Source: Pythium myriotylum (lineage: Eukaryota; Oomycota; Peronosporomycetes; Pythiales; Pythiaceae). Taken from it: a DNA stretch of 64,000 bases. A program made the translations under genes and the position numbers. The notes beneath the pieces are model-generated. The model worked only from the letters and a program-made list of their open reading frames with translations. It searched no databases and was not told the DNA's origin. The stretch spans positions 868,001 to 932,000 of the forward strand of contig JALJCQ010000024.1 in NCBI GenBank assembly GCA_023091665.1, read 5' to 3'. The stretch's first letter is position 1; each line of letters begins with the position of its first letter. This document shows, one piece after another, positions 21,331 through 31,997 of the stretch.

Positions 21331-22053
21331 ATGCCGCGTGTGCGTTTTTGCGGCTGCAAACATGACAGGTTTATTCGCAGCAGCGTGGCCATCGTCGCGG
21401 CGGGCAGTGCGCTGTGCGAGACGCTAAAGGCTCAGGTTCAGGATGGTGAGGGGTCGTCTTTGACCCGGGACGGGTCTCTTGCTGCTCTCTTGCTCTCGTT
21501 GTCTGAATTCGCAATCAGTTCTAATACTTCCTCGCGTCGTCAATCGTGGCCGAAGCCTCGCATTCGTGGCCATGAGAGAATGGCTCGTCCACTCTATGAT
21601 TCTAACGGACGCGGTCATGTGTCATTGGGGTATCATTTCCCAGAGCACAAGCTCAGGCTTTATCTCGTCAAGAAGAACGTGGGCCTAAGGTGGACTGCTG
21701 AGGATGACTTCGATTTGAGTGATCAGAACTTTCTCAAGAAAAGAGCGCTTCACGTTCGCTGATACACCTTGAACGGATCATGTCGGTGTTGCGGCTGCTA
21801 GAGTGGATTCTCCTCTGCTACGCGGTGGGAAGAAAACTCGCGGGGAGGATTGCCTCGAATATGTGAAAGGTATATTCGTCGTTTCGGGAAAATTGCGAGG
21901 GTGCTGTCACTAACGCATGGTTTTCTGACTTTTCTAGAACAGGAATCGCGCGGTGGCTCCCAGTCGTGTGATACATCTCCCATCTCTTTACTTGGACATC
22001 TTTCCCGTCGTTTGTGAGCAAGGGAAAAGTCCCTGCGACGACGAAGAATGTTT
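21331..22053 (+). pseudogene. Possible degenerate coding region, unrecognised
   Basis: An ATG at 21331 opens a 143-codon frame ending at 21762, with protein-like composition near its end (RPLYDSNGRGHVSLGYHF and LRWTAEDDFDLSDQNF). Beyond the stop, another frame looks coding (PLLRGGKKTRGEDCLEYVK). It can be joined across a plausible 76-bp GT-AG intron (about 21871-21946) to further residues. The two parts are in different frames and no family is recognised. This could be a decayed gene, a missed multi-exon gene or chance. Confidence 0.25.
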
Positions 22054-22419
22054 AAAGGATGAAGTTGACGACGGAAGAAGAGCTCATCGATGTGCTGAAG
22101 CGCGCAAAGCTCTGAGCAGTCGGTTGGCAGGAGAACCAGAGATTGTGGTTCCGAACACCGATATTATAATACCACTCTTTCGCGAAAGCGGCGCTTTTCT
22201 CGTTACATATCAGCTGTGTCTTCGTAGAGATGCACGAAGATTTGCAGCTTTTTACCAGCGCCAATACGAGGGATCCTTTCGTTAAAAAGGAGACTGACTT
22301 CGCCGTCTGATGCAAACAACTAGAAACCAGAATCTCTCATAGTTATCGACGGAAGGAGTGTCGAATTCATAATAGATATTATTATATCAAGCCAACTTCG
22401 CGAACTACATCAGCGGCGC
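22054..22419. other. Intergenic region
   Basis: The stretch downstream of the FAIM-like gene contains overlapping short frames on both strands and no recognisable feature. Confidence 0.4.
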
Positions 22420-23994
22420 TCACGATAGTGTCGCGAACGGGTCAGCACCATAAAACGCTGGCTGGCTCTGTGCTGGCGGAGCTGCCGTCATGAAAGGCTG
22501 CTGCGTCATGCCTCCGTATGCGCCGTATCCGGCAACAGTCCCGTACTGAGCAGGCTGAGCCATCATACCGTGTTGCTGCTGCTGCGGTGGGTAGTATCCG
22601 ACGGGAGCGGCCGTGCTGTAATACACTTGCTGAGGAGGAGCAGCCATCACCACAGGTGCTGGGGCGGGCAACGGCATGACGGGGGTCTTGTTGTTGAACG
22701 ACGAGGTCTTACGAGCCTGCTCGAGCGTTTGGCCCGTTCGAACCGAGGTTGGCTTGGGTTTTTGCGTCGGTTTGAGGTTGAGATCGACCATCTTGGATTC
22801 CCACAAATCCCCGCTACCAGTCTGCGATCATAGCAAAGTTCTCGTCAGGTAAATAACAAGAGCTAGATTGGTCTTCGTGGGCTGGTTGACGTACACGTTC
22901 GTTGGTGGAGTCTTCGGCAGGGTTTGGCGATGCAGGTCCCTGCGAGAAGTTGGCAAAGTTTTGTTCCTGCTGAGGCGATGGAGCTGGTACAGTCGTAAAG
23001 TCCAACCCTGAGAGCATGGACGTGATGTCTTCCTGCTTGCCCATGTGCTGACCGAATGAATTCGCGGATGACTCGAACGACACTGACGAGGTCGTAGGTG
23101 CTTGGATCGCGTTGGACTTGGCGAATGGGTCGGTATTGAATGCCTTGGCGGCTTCCACGTTGAACGCGTCGAACGAATTGTCATCCGAACTCAAGAGATC
23201 GGTCTGTTTGGGCTGTGGTTTGCCAGTAGACGGCGGAGGCGTTCGCTGCTGGAGTGCCGCCTTCGCTCGCTGTGCCATTGCGGGGGCTGCACACCAAACG
23301 CGATTGCGGTAAGCTCACACTGGAAACTCTCCAAGATAGGATGCAGAGAGCCTTACAGATGTATGCAGGTTTGGGATCTCCGCAGGCCTCGCATACTGGT
23401 GCGAGCGGTTTGTCGTTGACGAGTGTGCAGCTCTGGCACTCCCAGGGCGTGAAGGAGCTTTCTCGCGAGATGTTCCGCCCGCCGCCAGGCTTTTCTCCCG
23501 AGTAGATGTACTGCGAGTCGGGCGACGGTTTGCGGTTTGGGTCGAGCCGGTCAGGCAGGCGGCGGAACGAGACGCCGTCGATGATCAGGTCTAGGCGATC
23601 CGCATGGCCGACGTCAGACCTATTGTGTGCGGCTTTCGAGGACACAATACCAGAGAAGTAACCCACCGTAGCTGTCGTTGATATCGACGGACGGCTTGAT
23701 GATGATATGCACGACGTGGCCGCCGGGCAGGTTGAATACGTAGTCCCAGTCGCCGAAGGACATGGCCTTGGCCGTGTACTTGACGATACCGTCGACGCGC
23801 AGCACTTTCTTGCCCGAGGCCAGCGAGTGCGTGAGCGAGATCTCGTACTCCTTGCCCTCTTCGACCTTGAGTCGCCACGTGATGCGCTTCTTGGAGGCCT
23901 CGATCGTCTTGCCCACGTTCGAGATCTCGTGGTAGAGCGCGCAGGCCTTGGCGTTGGTCGCCTTCATCATCCCCCACGAGTTTTGCCACGACAT
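22420..23994 (-). CDS. FAIM-like domain protein with RanBP2 zinc finger
   Basis: The model encodes 451 aa in four exons: 23667-23994, 23357-23590, 22895-23286 and 22420-22821, with introns of 70-76 bp. The N-terminal region (about 1-125) resembles the Fas apoptotic inhibitory molecule beta-sandwich: HSLASGKKVLRVDG, YVFNLPGGHVVHIIIKPS, and after splicing SYDLIIDGVSFRRLPD. A RanBP2-type zinc finger follows (WECQSCTLVNDKPLAPVCEA), with C-x2-C-x10-C-x2-C spacing. The rest is disordered, with DLL, SFDAF, DLW and DPF peptides and a Gln/Pro/Tyr-rich tail; such short motifs occur in endocytic adaptors. The ATG at 23994 is the first sensible start. Role unknown: ubiquitin or RNA binding by the finger is possible. 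The combination is unusual in my knowledge of FAIM proteins. Confidence 0.75.
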
Positions 23995-24419
23995 GGCTCG
24001 AGTCGCTCGGAGTCGTTCGGTGCCGCCGGCAGAAAATGAGGCAGCTCCCACGCGGAAAGCCCAGCTCCGAAGCGAGCGGAAACGGCTCGAGTCGTGCTCA
24101 TAGAGAGCAAGCTATTCTTACGTCCGCGTCGTTTCGTGCACCGCCAAGTTGAAGCGCTCCATTCACACTACATTCGGCTTTTTTCCTTCTTTCAAAACCT
24201 TAATCGAGGTATCTACCTTGACTTATGTACTACACACCAATTATTGAGGAATCTACCTTAACTTATGTAGAACACATCGATTATCTCTGTTATATGATAA
24301 TTTGGTATGGTACAAGAGAGGATCGGTCTGACAACCAAAGCTCGACCTGGCCTCGTGGACACCACGTGACCGACTGGCGCTCGCGCTGCTTGACGCGTCT
24401 CCTCGCCGCCGCCCTCGCG
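23995..24419. promoter_or_regulatory. Divergent promoter with 40-bp tandem repeat
   Basis: This 425-bp region separates two divergent start codons (23994 minus, 24420 plus). It contains an imperfect 40-bp direct repeat at 24206-24245 and 24246-24285, about 33 of 40 bases alike by eye. Both units share ATCTACCTT and ACTTATGTA. It may drive both genes. Confidence 0.4.
24206..24285 (+). repeat. 40-bp imperfect tandem duplication
   Basis: Two head-to-tail 40-bp units begin GAGGTATCTACCTT and GAGGAATCTACCTT. They differ at about seven positions. They lie within the divergent promoter interval. Confidence 0.7.
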
Positions 24420-25091
24420 ATGTCGCAGTGTCCGCAGTGCTACACGGGCACGTGCAAGCGCCACGCGCTGCAGGACCATGGGCGCTCGGCCGTGAAAATG
24501 GCCAACAAAGAAGAGACGCTCCAGAAAATGTACGAGCTCCTGGTCGGCTCGAAGCTCCAGAAGCTCCAGGCCGAGGCCGCCGTGGACCCGTCGATGGCCA
24601 AGACCGAGGCCTTCCGCCAGCAGCTCGACGCCAAGCGCGACAAGTCGATCAAGAAATCGGCGAGAAAGGCGTCCAAGCGAAGCGACCGCGGCGTCGCCAG
24701 CGGGCTCAACCCGCAGGCGCTCGCGGCCATCGCGAGCGAGTCGTCGAGCGAGTCGTCGGGCAGCGAGAGCGACGCGGAGAGCGAGCGTCGTCGGAGAAAG
24801 CGCGCGAAAAAGGCCAAGAAGAAGAAGAAAAAGAGCTCGTCGAGTCGTCCGTCGTCGGCGTCGTCCAAGCGCAAAGACAAAGACCGCGAGAGCAGCTCCC
24901 GCCGACGCAAGCATAGTCGCCGCGCGGCGTCCAGCGACAGCGAGTCTTCAGCATCGTCGTCGTCGTCGTCGTCGTCGGACAGCGAAAGCGACCGCGAGCA
25001 GAGACGATCCAAGAAGCGCAAGCACAAGAGCAGTCGAGAGAGGAGCGACGCGAAGCGGCGACGCCACGAGCACCGTCGCGACGAGCGATAG
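24420..25091 (+). CDS. Lys/Ser-rich protein with N-terminal Cys knuckle
   Basis: This gene encodes 223 aa without introns. The ATG at 24420 starts MSQCPQCYTGTCKRH, a C-x2-C-x4-C-x2-H cluster that could bind zinc. A short helical region (KEETLQKMYELLVGSKLQKL) is followed by a long low-complexity half made of Ser, Lys, Arg, Asp and Glu, including KKAKKKKKK and a run of serines. This composition is typical of nuclear or nucleolar proteins linked to RNA processing. No specific family is recognised. It is divergently paired with the FAIM-like gene. The frame is open upstream of 24420 but has no other plausible start. Confidence 0.7.
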   Translation: MSQCPQCYTGTCKRHALQDHGRSAVKMANKEETLQKMYELLVGSKLQKLQAEAAVDPSMAKTEAFRQQLDAKRDKSIKKSARKASKRSDRGVASGLNPQALAAIASESSSESSGSESDAESERRRRKRAKKAKKKKKKSSSSRPSSASSKRKDKDRESSSRRRKHSRRAASSDSESSASSSSSSSSDSESDREQRRSKKRKHKSSRERSDAKRRRHEHRRDER

Positions 25092-25353
25092 ATAGACCCC
25101 ATACAAAACCATCCCGGTGTGTCTGTCATCCAGACCCCCCCCTCTGAATTCATGTGTTTGATTGGCTGATTTCACGTTCCCGACAGCATTTCGTCCAATG
25201 ACCTTGCTTTGGTGCTTGGAGAGCTCTTCAGATGGCTACATTTTTCTGCTTTCCGGGCTCCTCGACGAATGGCCCCACCAATCGACATTGTCACGTCCCA
25301 AGCAGCTTTCTGTGACGAAAAGAGATCTTCCCGTGCGGCTGCAACGACATCTC

Positions 25354-25378
25354 GAGAGAGAGAGAGAGAGAAAGAGAA
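25354..25378 (+). repeat. (GA)n microsatellite
   Basis: GA repeats run 25354-25370 and continue as an impure purine stretch. Confidence 0.8.
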
Positions 25379-26021
25379 GTGGACGCCTGTCTCGCTGGAC
25401 CAGTCGGGAGGAGGAGCTGCGCGGCCCGCTGTCACGACACGAGAGGCTGCGCGGCGCCGGAATCCCTCCTTACGAGCAGCTCTCGGCAGCTGCGCGCTCA
25501 CCACGCCATCAGTGGACGCTCGGCGCTCCATCGGAGCCCAGGCACCTCCGACTGCGCATGCACAGCGGTTTGCAGGCGTTTCGAGCGCCGCCCGTCCGGC
25601 TGCAACGGCGGACCCTTCGTGGCGAGTTGGCCTCGGCATTGCGCATCTCCTCCGCTCGTCCCCTCCGCTTCCGTCCGCTCGCCGGGCGCGTTTTCGTCCA
25701 TCATCGTTGATTGGGCAAACTGCAGAGATCCGTTGAGGCAGACTTGACGCGTGACGCGTCACCACCAATCAGCGCCGAGTGTTCCGCTGATACCGACCGC
25801 GGAGTAGATGTGCAGCCATATCGACTTAAACCGGTTACTATATCTTACAGGAAATATTGTACGTATTTTCTTTAAAAAGTGAAATGATAGTAGAAAACTA
25901 ATAATTGTCAGAGGCACGCGTGACTTCGTTCACTGTCGCGACTGAAGAACACTCGTGTTTCGGGAGTGCGGGACGGCGCTTCTGTTCTGCGGTTTGCTGC
26001 TTTGGGTTCCAAACTGCAGCC

Positions 26022-26078
26022 GCCTCCTCTCCTCTCCTCCTCTCCTCCTCTCCTCTCCTCCTCCTCTTCTTCTTCCCT
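26022..26078 (+). repeat. CCTCT-type pyrimidine tract
   Basis: A homopyrimidine run of CCTCT/CTCCT units spans about 57 bp, roughly 0.7 kb upstream of the glutamine synthetase start. It could be promoter or leader sequence. Confidence 0.7.
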
Positions 26079-26752
26079 TCTCACGCCCTGACTCGTTAAT
26101 GGAGACCATGCTGCGACTGGTGACCGGACGTCTATATATATCTATATACATCCACTAAATCTATAATCACATTTGGTCTCAAAATACATAGACTCCCCCC
26201 CAGCAGCCCTCAGCCCTCGTCCAACCCCCTCAACTTCCCACCTGGGACCTGCCTGGTGTCTCACCCTCGCGACGGCTCTCTCACGCGCCTGACGTGACGT
26301 CGACTCCACGTCGAGCTCCTCAAAACGGAATCTCTCCTCCCTCTATGCAACTTCGACATGTATGCGCATCAAGAAAACCTCCACTCGTCTTTGTTCTGGT
26401 GCTGGACTGTCCGCCGTCGCTTCTCCATCTTTCTTTATACTTGATCCCACTATCCCCCCATCACATCCACATCCCACATCATCCCTCCTCCTCCCCCCCC
26501 ACCACGAGAATCCTCCTCGAGTGGACGCAACCCTACCCCGTCCGCTTCCAATCCCCCCAAGCGGACGGGTTTGCCACGGAAAACACAAACCCGAAAACCC
26601 GTCCGCTCCGAAAAACTGAGCTTTTTCGCCCCCAAAGGATCCACCACAAAAAAGGCAAGGTGCACCCCAGACCTCGTGAGCAGCTACGAGCAGCTCCCCA
26701 TTGCGGAATTTCACGTCCCAGCCACAAGCCCTTCTTCCTCTCCACAGCCACC

Positions 26753-27826
26753 ATGAGCAAGCTCGACCGCGCCGTCTACGACCAGTACATGAAGCTCCCG
26801 CAGCCCGAGAACATCGTGCTCGCCGAGTACGTCTGGATCGGCGGCTCGGGCCAGGACTTGCGCTGCAAGACCAAGACGCTGACCAAGCCGCCAAAGTCGG
26901 TCGCCGACCTGCCCATCTGGAACTTTGACGGCTCGTCGACCGGCCAGGCGCCCGGCGAAGACTCGGAGGTGCTGCTGCGCCCGGCCGCCATCTTCAAGGA
27001 CCCGTTCCGCGGCGGCAACAACATCCTCGTGCTCTGCGACTGCCTCAAGCCCGACCTCACGCCCATCGCCAACAACACGCGGGCCGACGCGGCGCGCGTC
27101 ATGGAGGCCGCCAAGGACCACGAGCCGTGGTTCGGCATTGAGCAGGAGTACACGCTCTTCGAGGCCGACGGCGTGACCCCGTACGGATGGCCCAAGGGCG
27201 GCTTCCCGGGCCCGCAGGGTCCGTACTACTGCGGCGCCGGCGCGCACTCGGCCTTTGGCCGCCTCATCGTCGACGCCCACTACCGCGCCTGCGTCTACGC
27301 CGGTGTCAACATCTCGGGCGTCAACGCCGAGGTCATGCCGGGCCAGTGGGAGTACCAGGTCGGCCCGTGCACGGGCATCGAGTCGGGCGACCACATGTGG
27401 ATCTCGCGCTACCTGCTGCTGCGCGTGTGCGAGGACTTTGGCGTGATCGTGTCGTTCGACCCCAAGCCGATCCCGGGCGACTGGAACGGCGCCGGCTGCC
27501 ACACCAACTACTCGACCAAGGCCATGCGCGAGGAAGGCGGCATGGCCCACATCATCGAGGCCATCGAGAAGCTCGCGCTCAAGCACAAGGTCCACATCGC
27601 CGCCTACGGCGAGGGCAACGAGCGCCGCCTCACGGGCCGCCACGAGACGGCCTCGATCGAGTCGTTCTCGTACGGCGTCGCCAACCGTGGCGCCTCGGTG
27701 CGCATCCCGCGCTCGGCCGAGGCCGAAGGCAAGGGCTACTTCGAGGACCGTCGTCCGGCCTCGAACATGGACCCGTACGTCGTGACCTCGCGCATCGTCA
27801 AGACCACGATCCTCAACGAGGCATAG
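26753..27826 (+). CDS. Glutamine synthetase type II
   Basis: This gene encodes 357 aa, the usual length of eukaryotic cytosolic GSII, without introns. The enzyme makes glutamine from glutamate, ammonia and ATP. The ATG at 26753 is in a good ACC-ATG context. GSII signatures are all present: [63 protein letters not shown] and SVRIPRS. No targeting peptide is evident in the 357-aa product. The open frame extends about 460 bases upstream, but that part is Pro/Ser-rich leader sequence and not conserved GS. Strong codon bias toward C/G third bases suggests high expression. Confidence 0.97.
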   Translation: MSKLDRAVYDQYMKLPQPENIVLAEYVWIGGSGQDLRCKTKTLTKPPKSVADLPIWNFDGSSTGQAPGEDSEVLLRPAAIFKDPFRGGNNILVLCDCLKPDLTPIANNTRADAARVMEAAKDHEPWFGIEQEYTLFEADGVTPYGWPKGGFPGPQGPYYCGAGAHSAFGRLIVDAHYRACVYAGVNISGVNAEVMPGQWEYQVGPCTGIESGDHMWISRYLLLRVCEDFGVIVSFDPKPIPGDWNGAGCHTNYSTKAMREEGGMAHIIEAIEKLALKHKVHIAAYGEGNERRLTGRHETASIESFSYGVANRGASVRIPRSAEAEGKGYFEDRRPASNMDPYVVTSRIVKTTILNEA

Positions 27827-28415
27827 AGTGCTTGCCCCCCCGCCCGCCGTCGACCACGTTCTCTCTCTCTCTCTTTCTCCCAGCAGCGAGTGCGCATCTT
27901 CCCGCCACTTCCCATGCGGGACGATGGGACAGGAGCTTCTTCCCAGTCGCTTGCTCGTAGTCTGCATTTAGTATCTAGTCTCTTTTGAACCCCCCTACCC
28001 AAGGGAGCCCGCTAAACCCCCAACACGCAACCCTCTCTTTCCCATCGCACGCGGCGGTCCGCCAGCCTTCGCTTCCTCCGTCCGTCGATCCATCGCCAGC
28101 CGAGCCAGCCAGCCCACCGAGCGCACCCGTTGCTCCCGACGAGCCAAGCGACGCCGACCACTCGTTCGCAAACGCGACCCGCGACGCCCGACCACGCACG
28201 CGGCAGCAGCGAGCGCGGCAGAAGTGCCACGCTCGTCGCGTGCCGTCCAATCCAACGCTCGCGGCGGCACCGCAGTGCGAGAGAAGAGGCCGCCTGTCTC
28301 GGATCGCACTTGTGTGGACGGAATGGAGAGCTCCCGATGGCACTGTTGCGAGGGAAATGTACCCATCTGAAAAAGCGCCCCAGGTGAGACCGTGGAGGGT
28401 GAAAGGCTCTTGTTG

Positions 28416-28454
<39 letters not shown>

Positions 28455-29087
28455 GCATCCGCTCGGTGGACGCGAGTGGGCGAGGCAACTTCAAGCGCGG
28501 AGGGCGAGCTGCGACGCTTCGCTGCGGGAAGAATCCATTGAAGGGACCAAAGGGGCAGACTGGGCGCTCAACGCGAGTCGACTGGACGAATCCACCGGTG
28601 TGGTGGTGGATGCGAGAAGCGAGATGCGATTGCTGCGGCGACGGGCGGTTGAACGAGCGAGTTCTGAGGGAAGAAGAGTGCCAGGACGCGATTGACGCCC
28701 ATGGCGACCGGCGATGACGTGTCGACTGGAAGAAGCCGATCTGGGTGTTGATGGACGCGAGAGGCACCTAGACGCGATTACTCTGTCGAGGGCTTGTCGA
28801 CCGGACGAGTCCAGAGGAACGCATGAAGGCGGATAATGGACGCGGACGAAGCGATTATGCCCGAGAGTGCGACGGTCGGCGGCGTGGCTCAAGCAGTCGG
28901 GCAAGGCGACGTTGCGTTGTGCCGAGCAGTGGCGTGGCGTGGTGAGTCTATTGTACTCCACTCAAGAGCGAATGATCACAGCATGTGGGTTCACAAGAAG
29001 ATCGTGTTGAACGCGAATCAAGAACACGAAGGATCTTGCGATTGAACTAGCTAAAGCTGGTGGCATAAAGGATTATTGTCATCAGAA
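27827..29087. other. Intergenic region with AG microsatellite
   Basis: This 1.26-kb region contains CT runs (about 27861-27880) and an (AG)16 microsatellite. Frames of over 230 codons overlap on both strands at 27985-28767. They have no recognisable domain and probably reflect base composition. Confidence 0.5.
28419..28450 (+). repeat. (AG)16 microsatellite
   Basis: A perfect AG dinucleotide run of 32 bp followed by CGAG. Confidence 0.9.
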
Positions 29088-30881
29088 CTACGTGCTGGTG
29101 CCGTACGAGGTCACGGTGTTGCGTCGGCGAAGCTTGGGAGCTTGCCGGAAGCGCTTCCACACGAGATACGCCGCCATGACCACGAGATTGAACGAGCCGC
29201 AAAAGAGCCACACGCGACTGCTCTGCGCGAGCAGCACGCCCGTGAGCACGATGATCTTCGGGATCGTGATCGCCCAGGCGCCCGTGTTGCCGAACGGCAC
29301 AGCGAACGGCCGCTCCGTGTGCTTTTCCACGTACTTGAGTCGTAAGAACGCGAAGAATTCGAGCAGCAGCGACGTGCTGAATAGATGAATACAGTTGGAT
29401 CAGTATGGAAGGAAAGGAGGAATTTGGCAGAGGAGGGAAACCGTACTTGTTGAAAAACGTGTCGAGAATGACGAGAAACTCGAACGAAAAGCTCATGAGC
29501 ACGGCCGTGGTCACAGTCTGGAAGAGGATCGCGGCGATCGGCGTGCCGAAGCGCTGCCACTCGTACGCGAGGAAGCTCGGCAGCATCTTGTAGTCGGCCG
29601 TGGCCCAGAGCGCGCGCGAGCTGCAGGCCATGACGACGTTGAACTCGCCGAGCGTCGCGATCACAGCGGCAGCACCGACCCAGACGCCGAGCCATCGGCC
29701 GATGCGCATGGCGATCGTCTCGAGCATGCCTTCCGACCACTCGGAGAAGTCGGGCTCGACCATGATGCCGGCAGCGACTGGGAATGCATAGTTGATGGTG
29801 ATGAGCACCATGGCGATGCAGATCGCGATCGGGTACGTGCGGCCGCCGTCCTTGACTTCTCCAGCCACGCAGCCGAGCGAGTCCCAGCCTTGGTAGTTCC
29901 AGAGGATCGTCGAGAGGAAGAGCGACCAGTCGATCTGCGGCGCGACGTGGCCCCAGGTTGCGACGTTGAACGCCTCGACCGAGAACGGCTCGAGCACGAA
30001 CGGCGCGAGCACAAAGAGCGACATGGCCACGGACGCGAGCGCCACGCAGCGCATGCCCACGGCGTTGACCGAGAACACGAGCAGCAGCGCGAGCCCCTTG
30101 ACCATCCACCGCTGCGCACTGGTCATCACGACGCCGTAGCCCGACATGAGAAAGGCCTCCACATAACTACACACCAGACAGAGCTTAGTCACCTGCTCCT
30201 GTTACTCCAACAGACCAAGAGAGTCGGAATCGCTACCTGCAGAAGAGCACGGGGTACGTCGGCAGGTCGCAGACGTTGCTGGCGATCGAGTTGAACGCGT
30301 TCACCCAGCCAGCGAACTCGCCGAGCCCTCGACGGACCCAGAGGATGTACCCGCCGTTCTCGTCGATCATCGTGCTCAGCTCGGCTGTCTACAGCGTCAC
30401 CACCACCACATATCAACATCTCCATACCCTTATACACACCACAGCCTCGAGAACGCACCATGAGCGCCTGAGGGAGCCCCCACGTGAACGGCAGCACGAC
30501 GACGGCGACCAGCACGGGGTACGGACCGGCCGCGCGCACGGCGTCCTCGACGCCGAAGGGCCCCGAGGCCACGGCGAAGTACGCGATGAAGCCCAGCGTG
30601 AGGTAGTTGATGGTGCGCGGCGGCTTGGCGCGCCGCTTGTCGAGCTCGTCGCCTCGGTCTTTGTCCTCGCACAGCAGCACGGTCGAGTACTCGGCCTCGC
30701 TGTCCACGAGCGTGTGGTACTCGCGCGCCGAGGGCGAGCTGGCGGCCGGCAGGTTGCGCCAGCTCTTGAGCGGCGAGCGGTCGGCCGACGACGGCGGCAC
30801 GAGGTGCAGCGCGTGGTCGCTCGCGTCGCGCGAGTCGAAGCGCGTGCGCACGGCGAGCGCCGTGGGCGTGGACTTTGTCAT
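29088..30881 (-). CDS. APC-family amino acid/polyamine transporter
   Basis: The model encodes 527 aa in four exons: 30459-30881, 30237-30388, 29447-30166 and 29088-29376. All three introns are 70 bp. The ATG at 30881 leads into a cytosolic N-terminus of about 90 residues. The APC core begins at TINYLTLGFIAYFAVASGPFGVEDAV. Joined exons give QALMTAELSTMIDENGGYI and DLPTYPVLFCSYVEAFL, hallmarks of the plant/protist LAT-like polyamine and amino acid transporters. About 10-12 hydrophobic segments are visible, including WNYQGWDSLGCVAGEV. It probably imports polyamines or amino acids across the plasma membrane; the substrate cannot be told from sequence. Confidence 0.88.
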
Positions 30882-31997
30882 TTGATTTCTCGGCGAGTTC
30901 TCAGCGCACGGCGGCCGCGAGCATACAGATCGAACGCGCAGAGAGCGGCGGAGAAATCGCGCTCGACGGACGCGGCGCGGGCGGCGGCGGAGAGCAGAGA
31001 GAGCGCGCGGACGCCGCGACACCAATGGCCATGCACCCTCACTCCAGCGGATCGTTTCGCAACGGGCAGGTTCCGAAAAAAAACAGAACCCAGAAACTTA
31101 CCAAAATAGACATCTGAACATTTATAATTACAGTTATGGTAATCAAAAAGGGTCAAAACGACGTAATTACATGATCTGAGCCGCTCAGAGCTGTGTTGGT
31201 CGGACCTTCGACGGCCAGTCATTCTGGACCTCGTGAGGAGCTTCCAGATAAAGCTCAGTTGCCGAAATTCCTTTCTTCTCGCTCACCAACAGCCCGCCCG
31301 CGCGATCTCCTTGCTGTGTGTGGATGGGTATAGTCTGACGCGGAGAGCGACTCGGAGGCCTGTGCGTCGCGGCTTTTAAAATCGTGGCGGCTAGCACGGC
31401 GGCAGTGTGCGCCGCCACGCGCGACGCGCAGGCCCACAGATCTTGGCCATGTATATCGTTTTGACGTTTCGCAACGCACACTCTGTGCTTGACCCTCTCG
31501 TCCGTGGTCGATGTCCAATTTTTCACGTTGCAAGACCAACCCACTCGCTAACTCACTGGCGTGCTCTCTCTTCGTGGGCGCGTCGGTCTTGAGTGCAGTG
31601 ACATGTCGTAAATGTCTAGTAGTTGGTAGGACTAGTAGGAGAGATCGACGTGAGGAAGAAAACCTCTCGGGGAGCGACTCGCGAGGACTTTCCCAATGAC
31701 TACAATTCTCTGATCGATCCTTCCTGGAGCTTTTTCGAGGAGCTTCTCTTCATTCGTGATGGCCCTATTCTTCTCACTCCCTCGTTCCAGTGCCACTGCG
31801 TCACCACGATGACCCGCCCTGCGTCATCCCCTCTTGATCCACGTCGAACAATCCATCCTTAATCTGTCTCGCACTGTACTTCCCATTCGAAAAAAAATAC
31901 CGTATCCCACGAGCTCTTCGTCAGCTCCTCCAAGCACCACGAACCAGATCCGCTCCTCTCCTTCCTCGCTCACTTCGCCCTCCCCCGACCGCGCGCC
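30882..31997. other. Divergent intergenic region
   Basis: This 1.1-kb region lies between the transporter and GH81 start codons. It has an AT-richer middle (about 31070-31180) and a CT-rich stretch before the GH81 start. No gene is supported. Confidence 0.5.

Larger units (their letters stand above)
25092..26752. other. Long intergenic region upstream of glutamine synthetase
   Basis: This 1.66-kb region holds a GA microsatellite (25354-25378), a pyrimidine tract (26022-26078), an AT stretch at 26131-26165 and a C/T-rich leader before the glutamine synthetase ATG. Long frames on both strands around 25170-25770 overlap each other and look like GC-rich chance frames. A 5' UTR intron for glutamine synthetase is possible but not demonstrable. 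Confidence 0.5.

Noticed and set aside
25170..25770. Overlapping plus and minus frames of 120-200 codons
   Set aside because: All are rich in Arg/Ser/Ala with no recognisable motif and conflict with one another.
26711..27967. 418-codon open frame antisense to glutamine synthetase
   Set aside because: It mirrors a highly biased GC-rich gene. The sense strand has every GSII motif, so the antisense frame is a codon-bias shadow.
27985..28767. Two overlapping frames of more than 230 codons on opposite strands
   Set aside because: Neither has a domain or plausible composition; the region contains a microsatellite and looks intergenic.
28860..28945. tRNA-like GTGGCTCAAG stretch
   Set aside because: No T-loop consensus or matching acceptor stem could be found nearby.
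29395..30294. 299-codon frame antisense to the transporter gene
   Set aside because: It is charged and repetitive, and the opposite strand encodes a clear spliced APC transporter.
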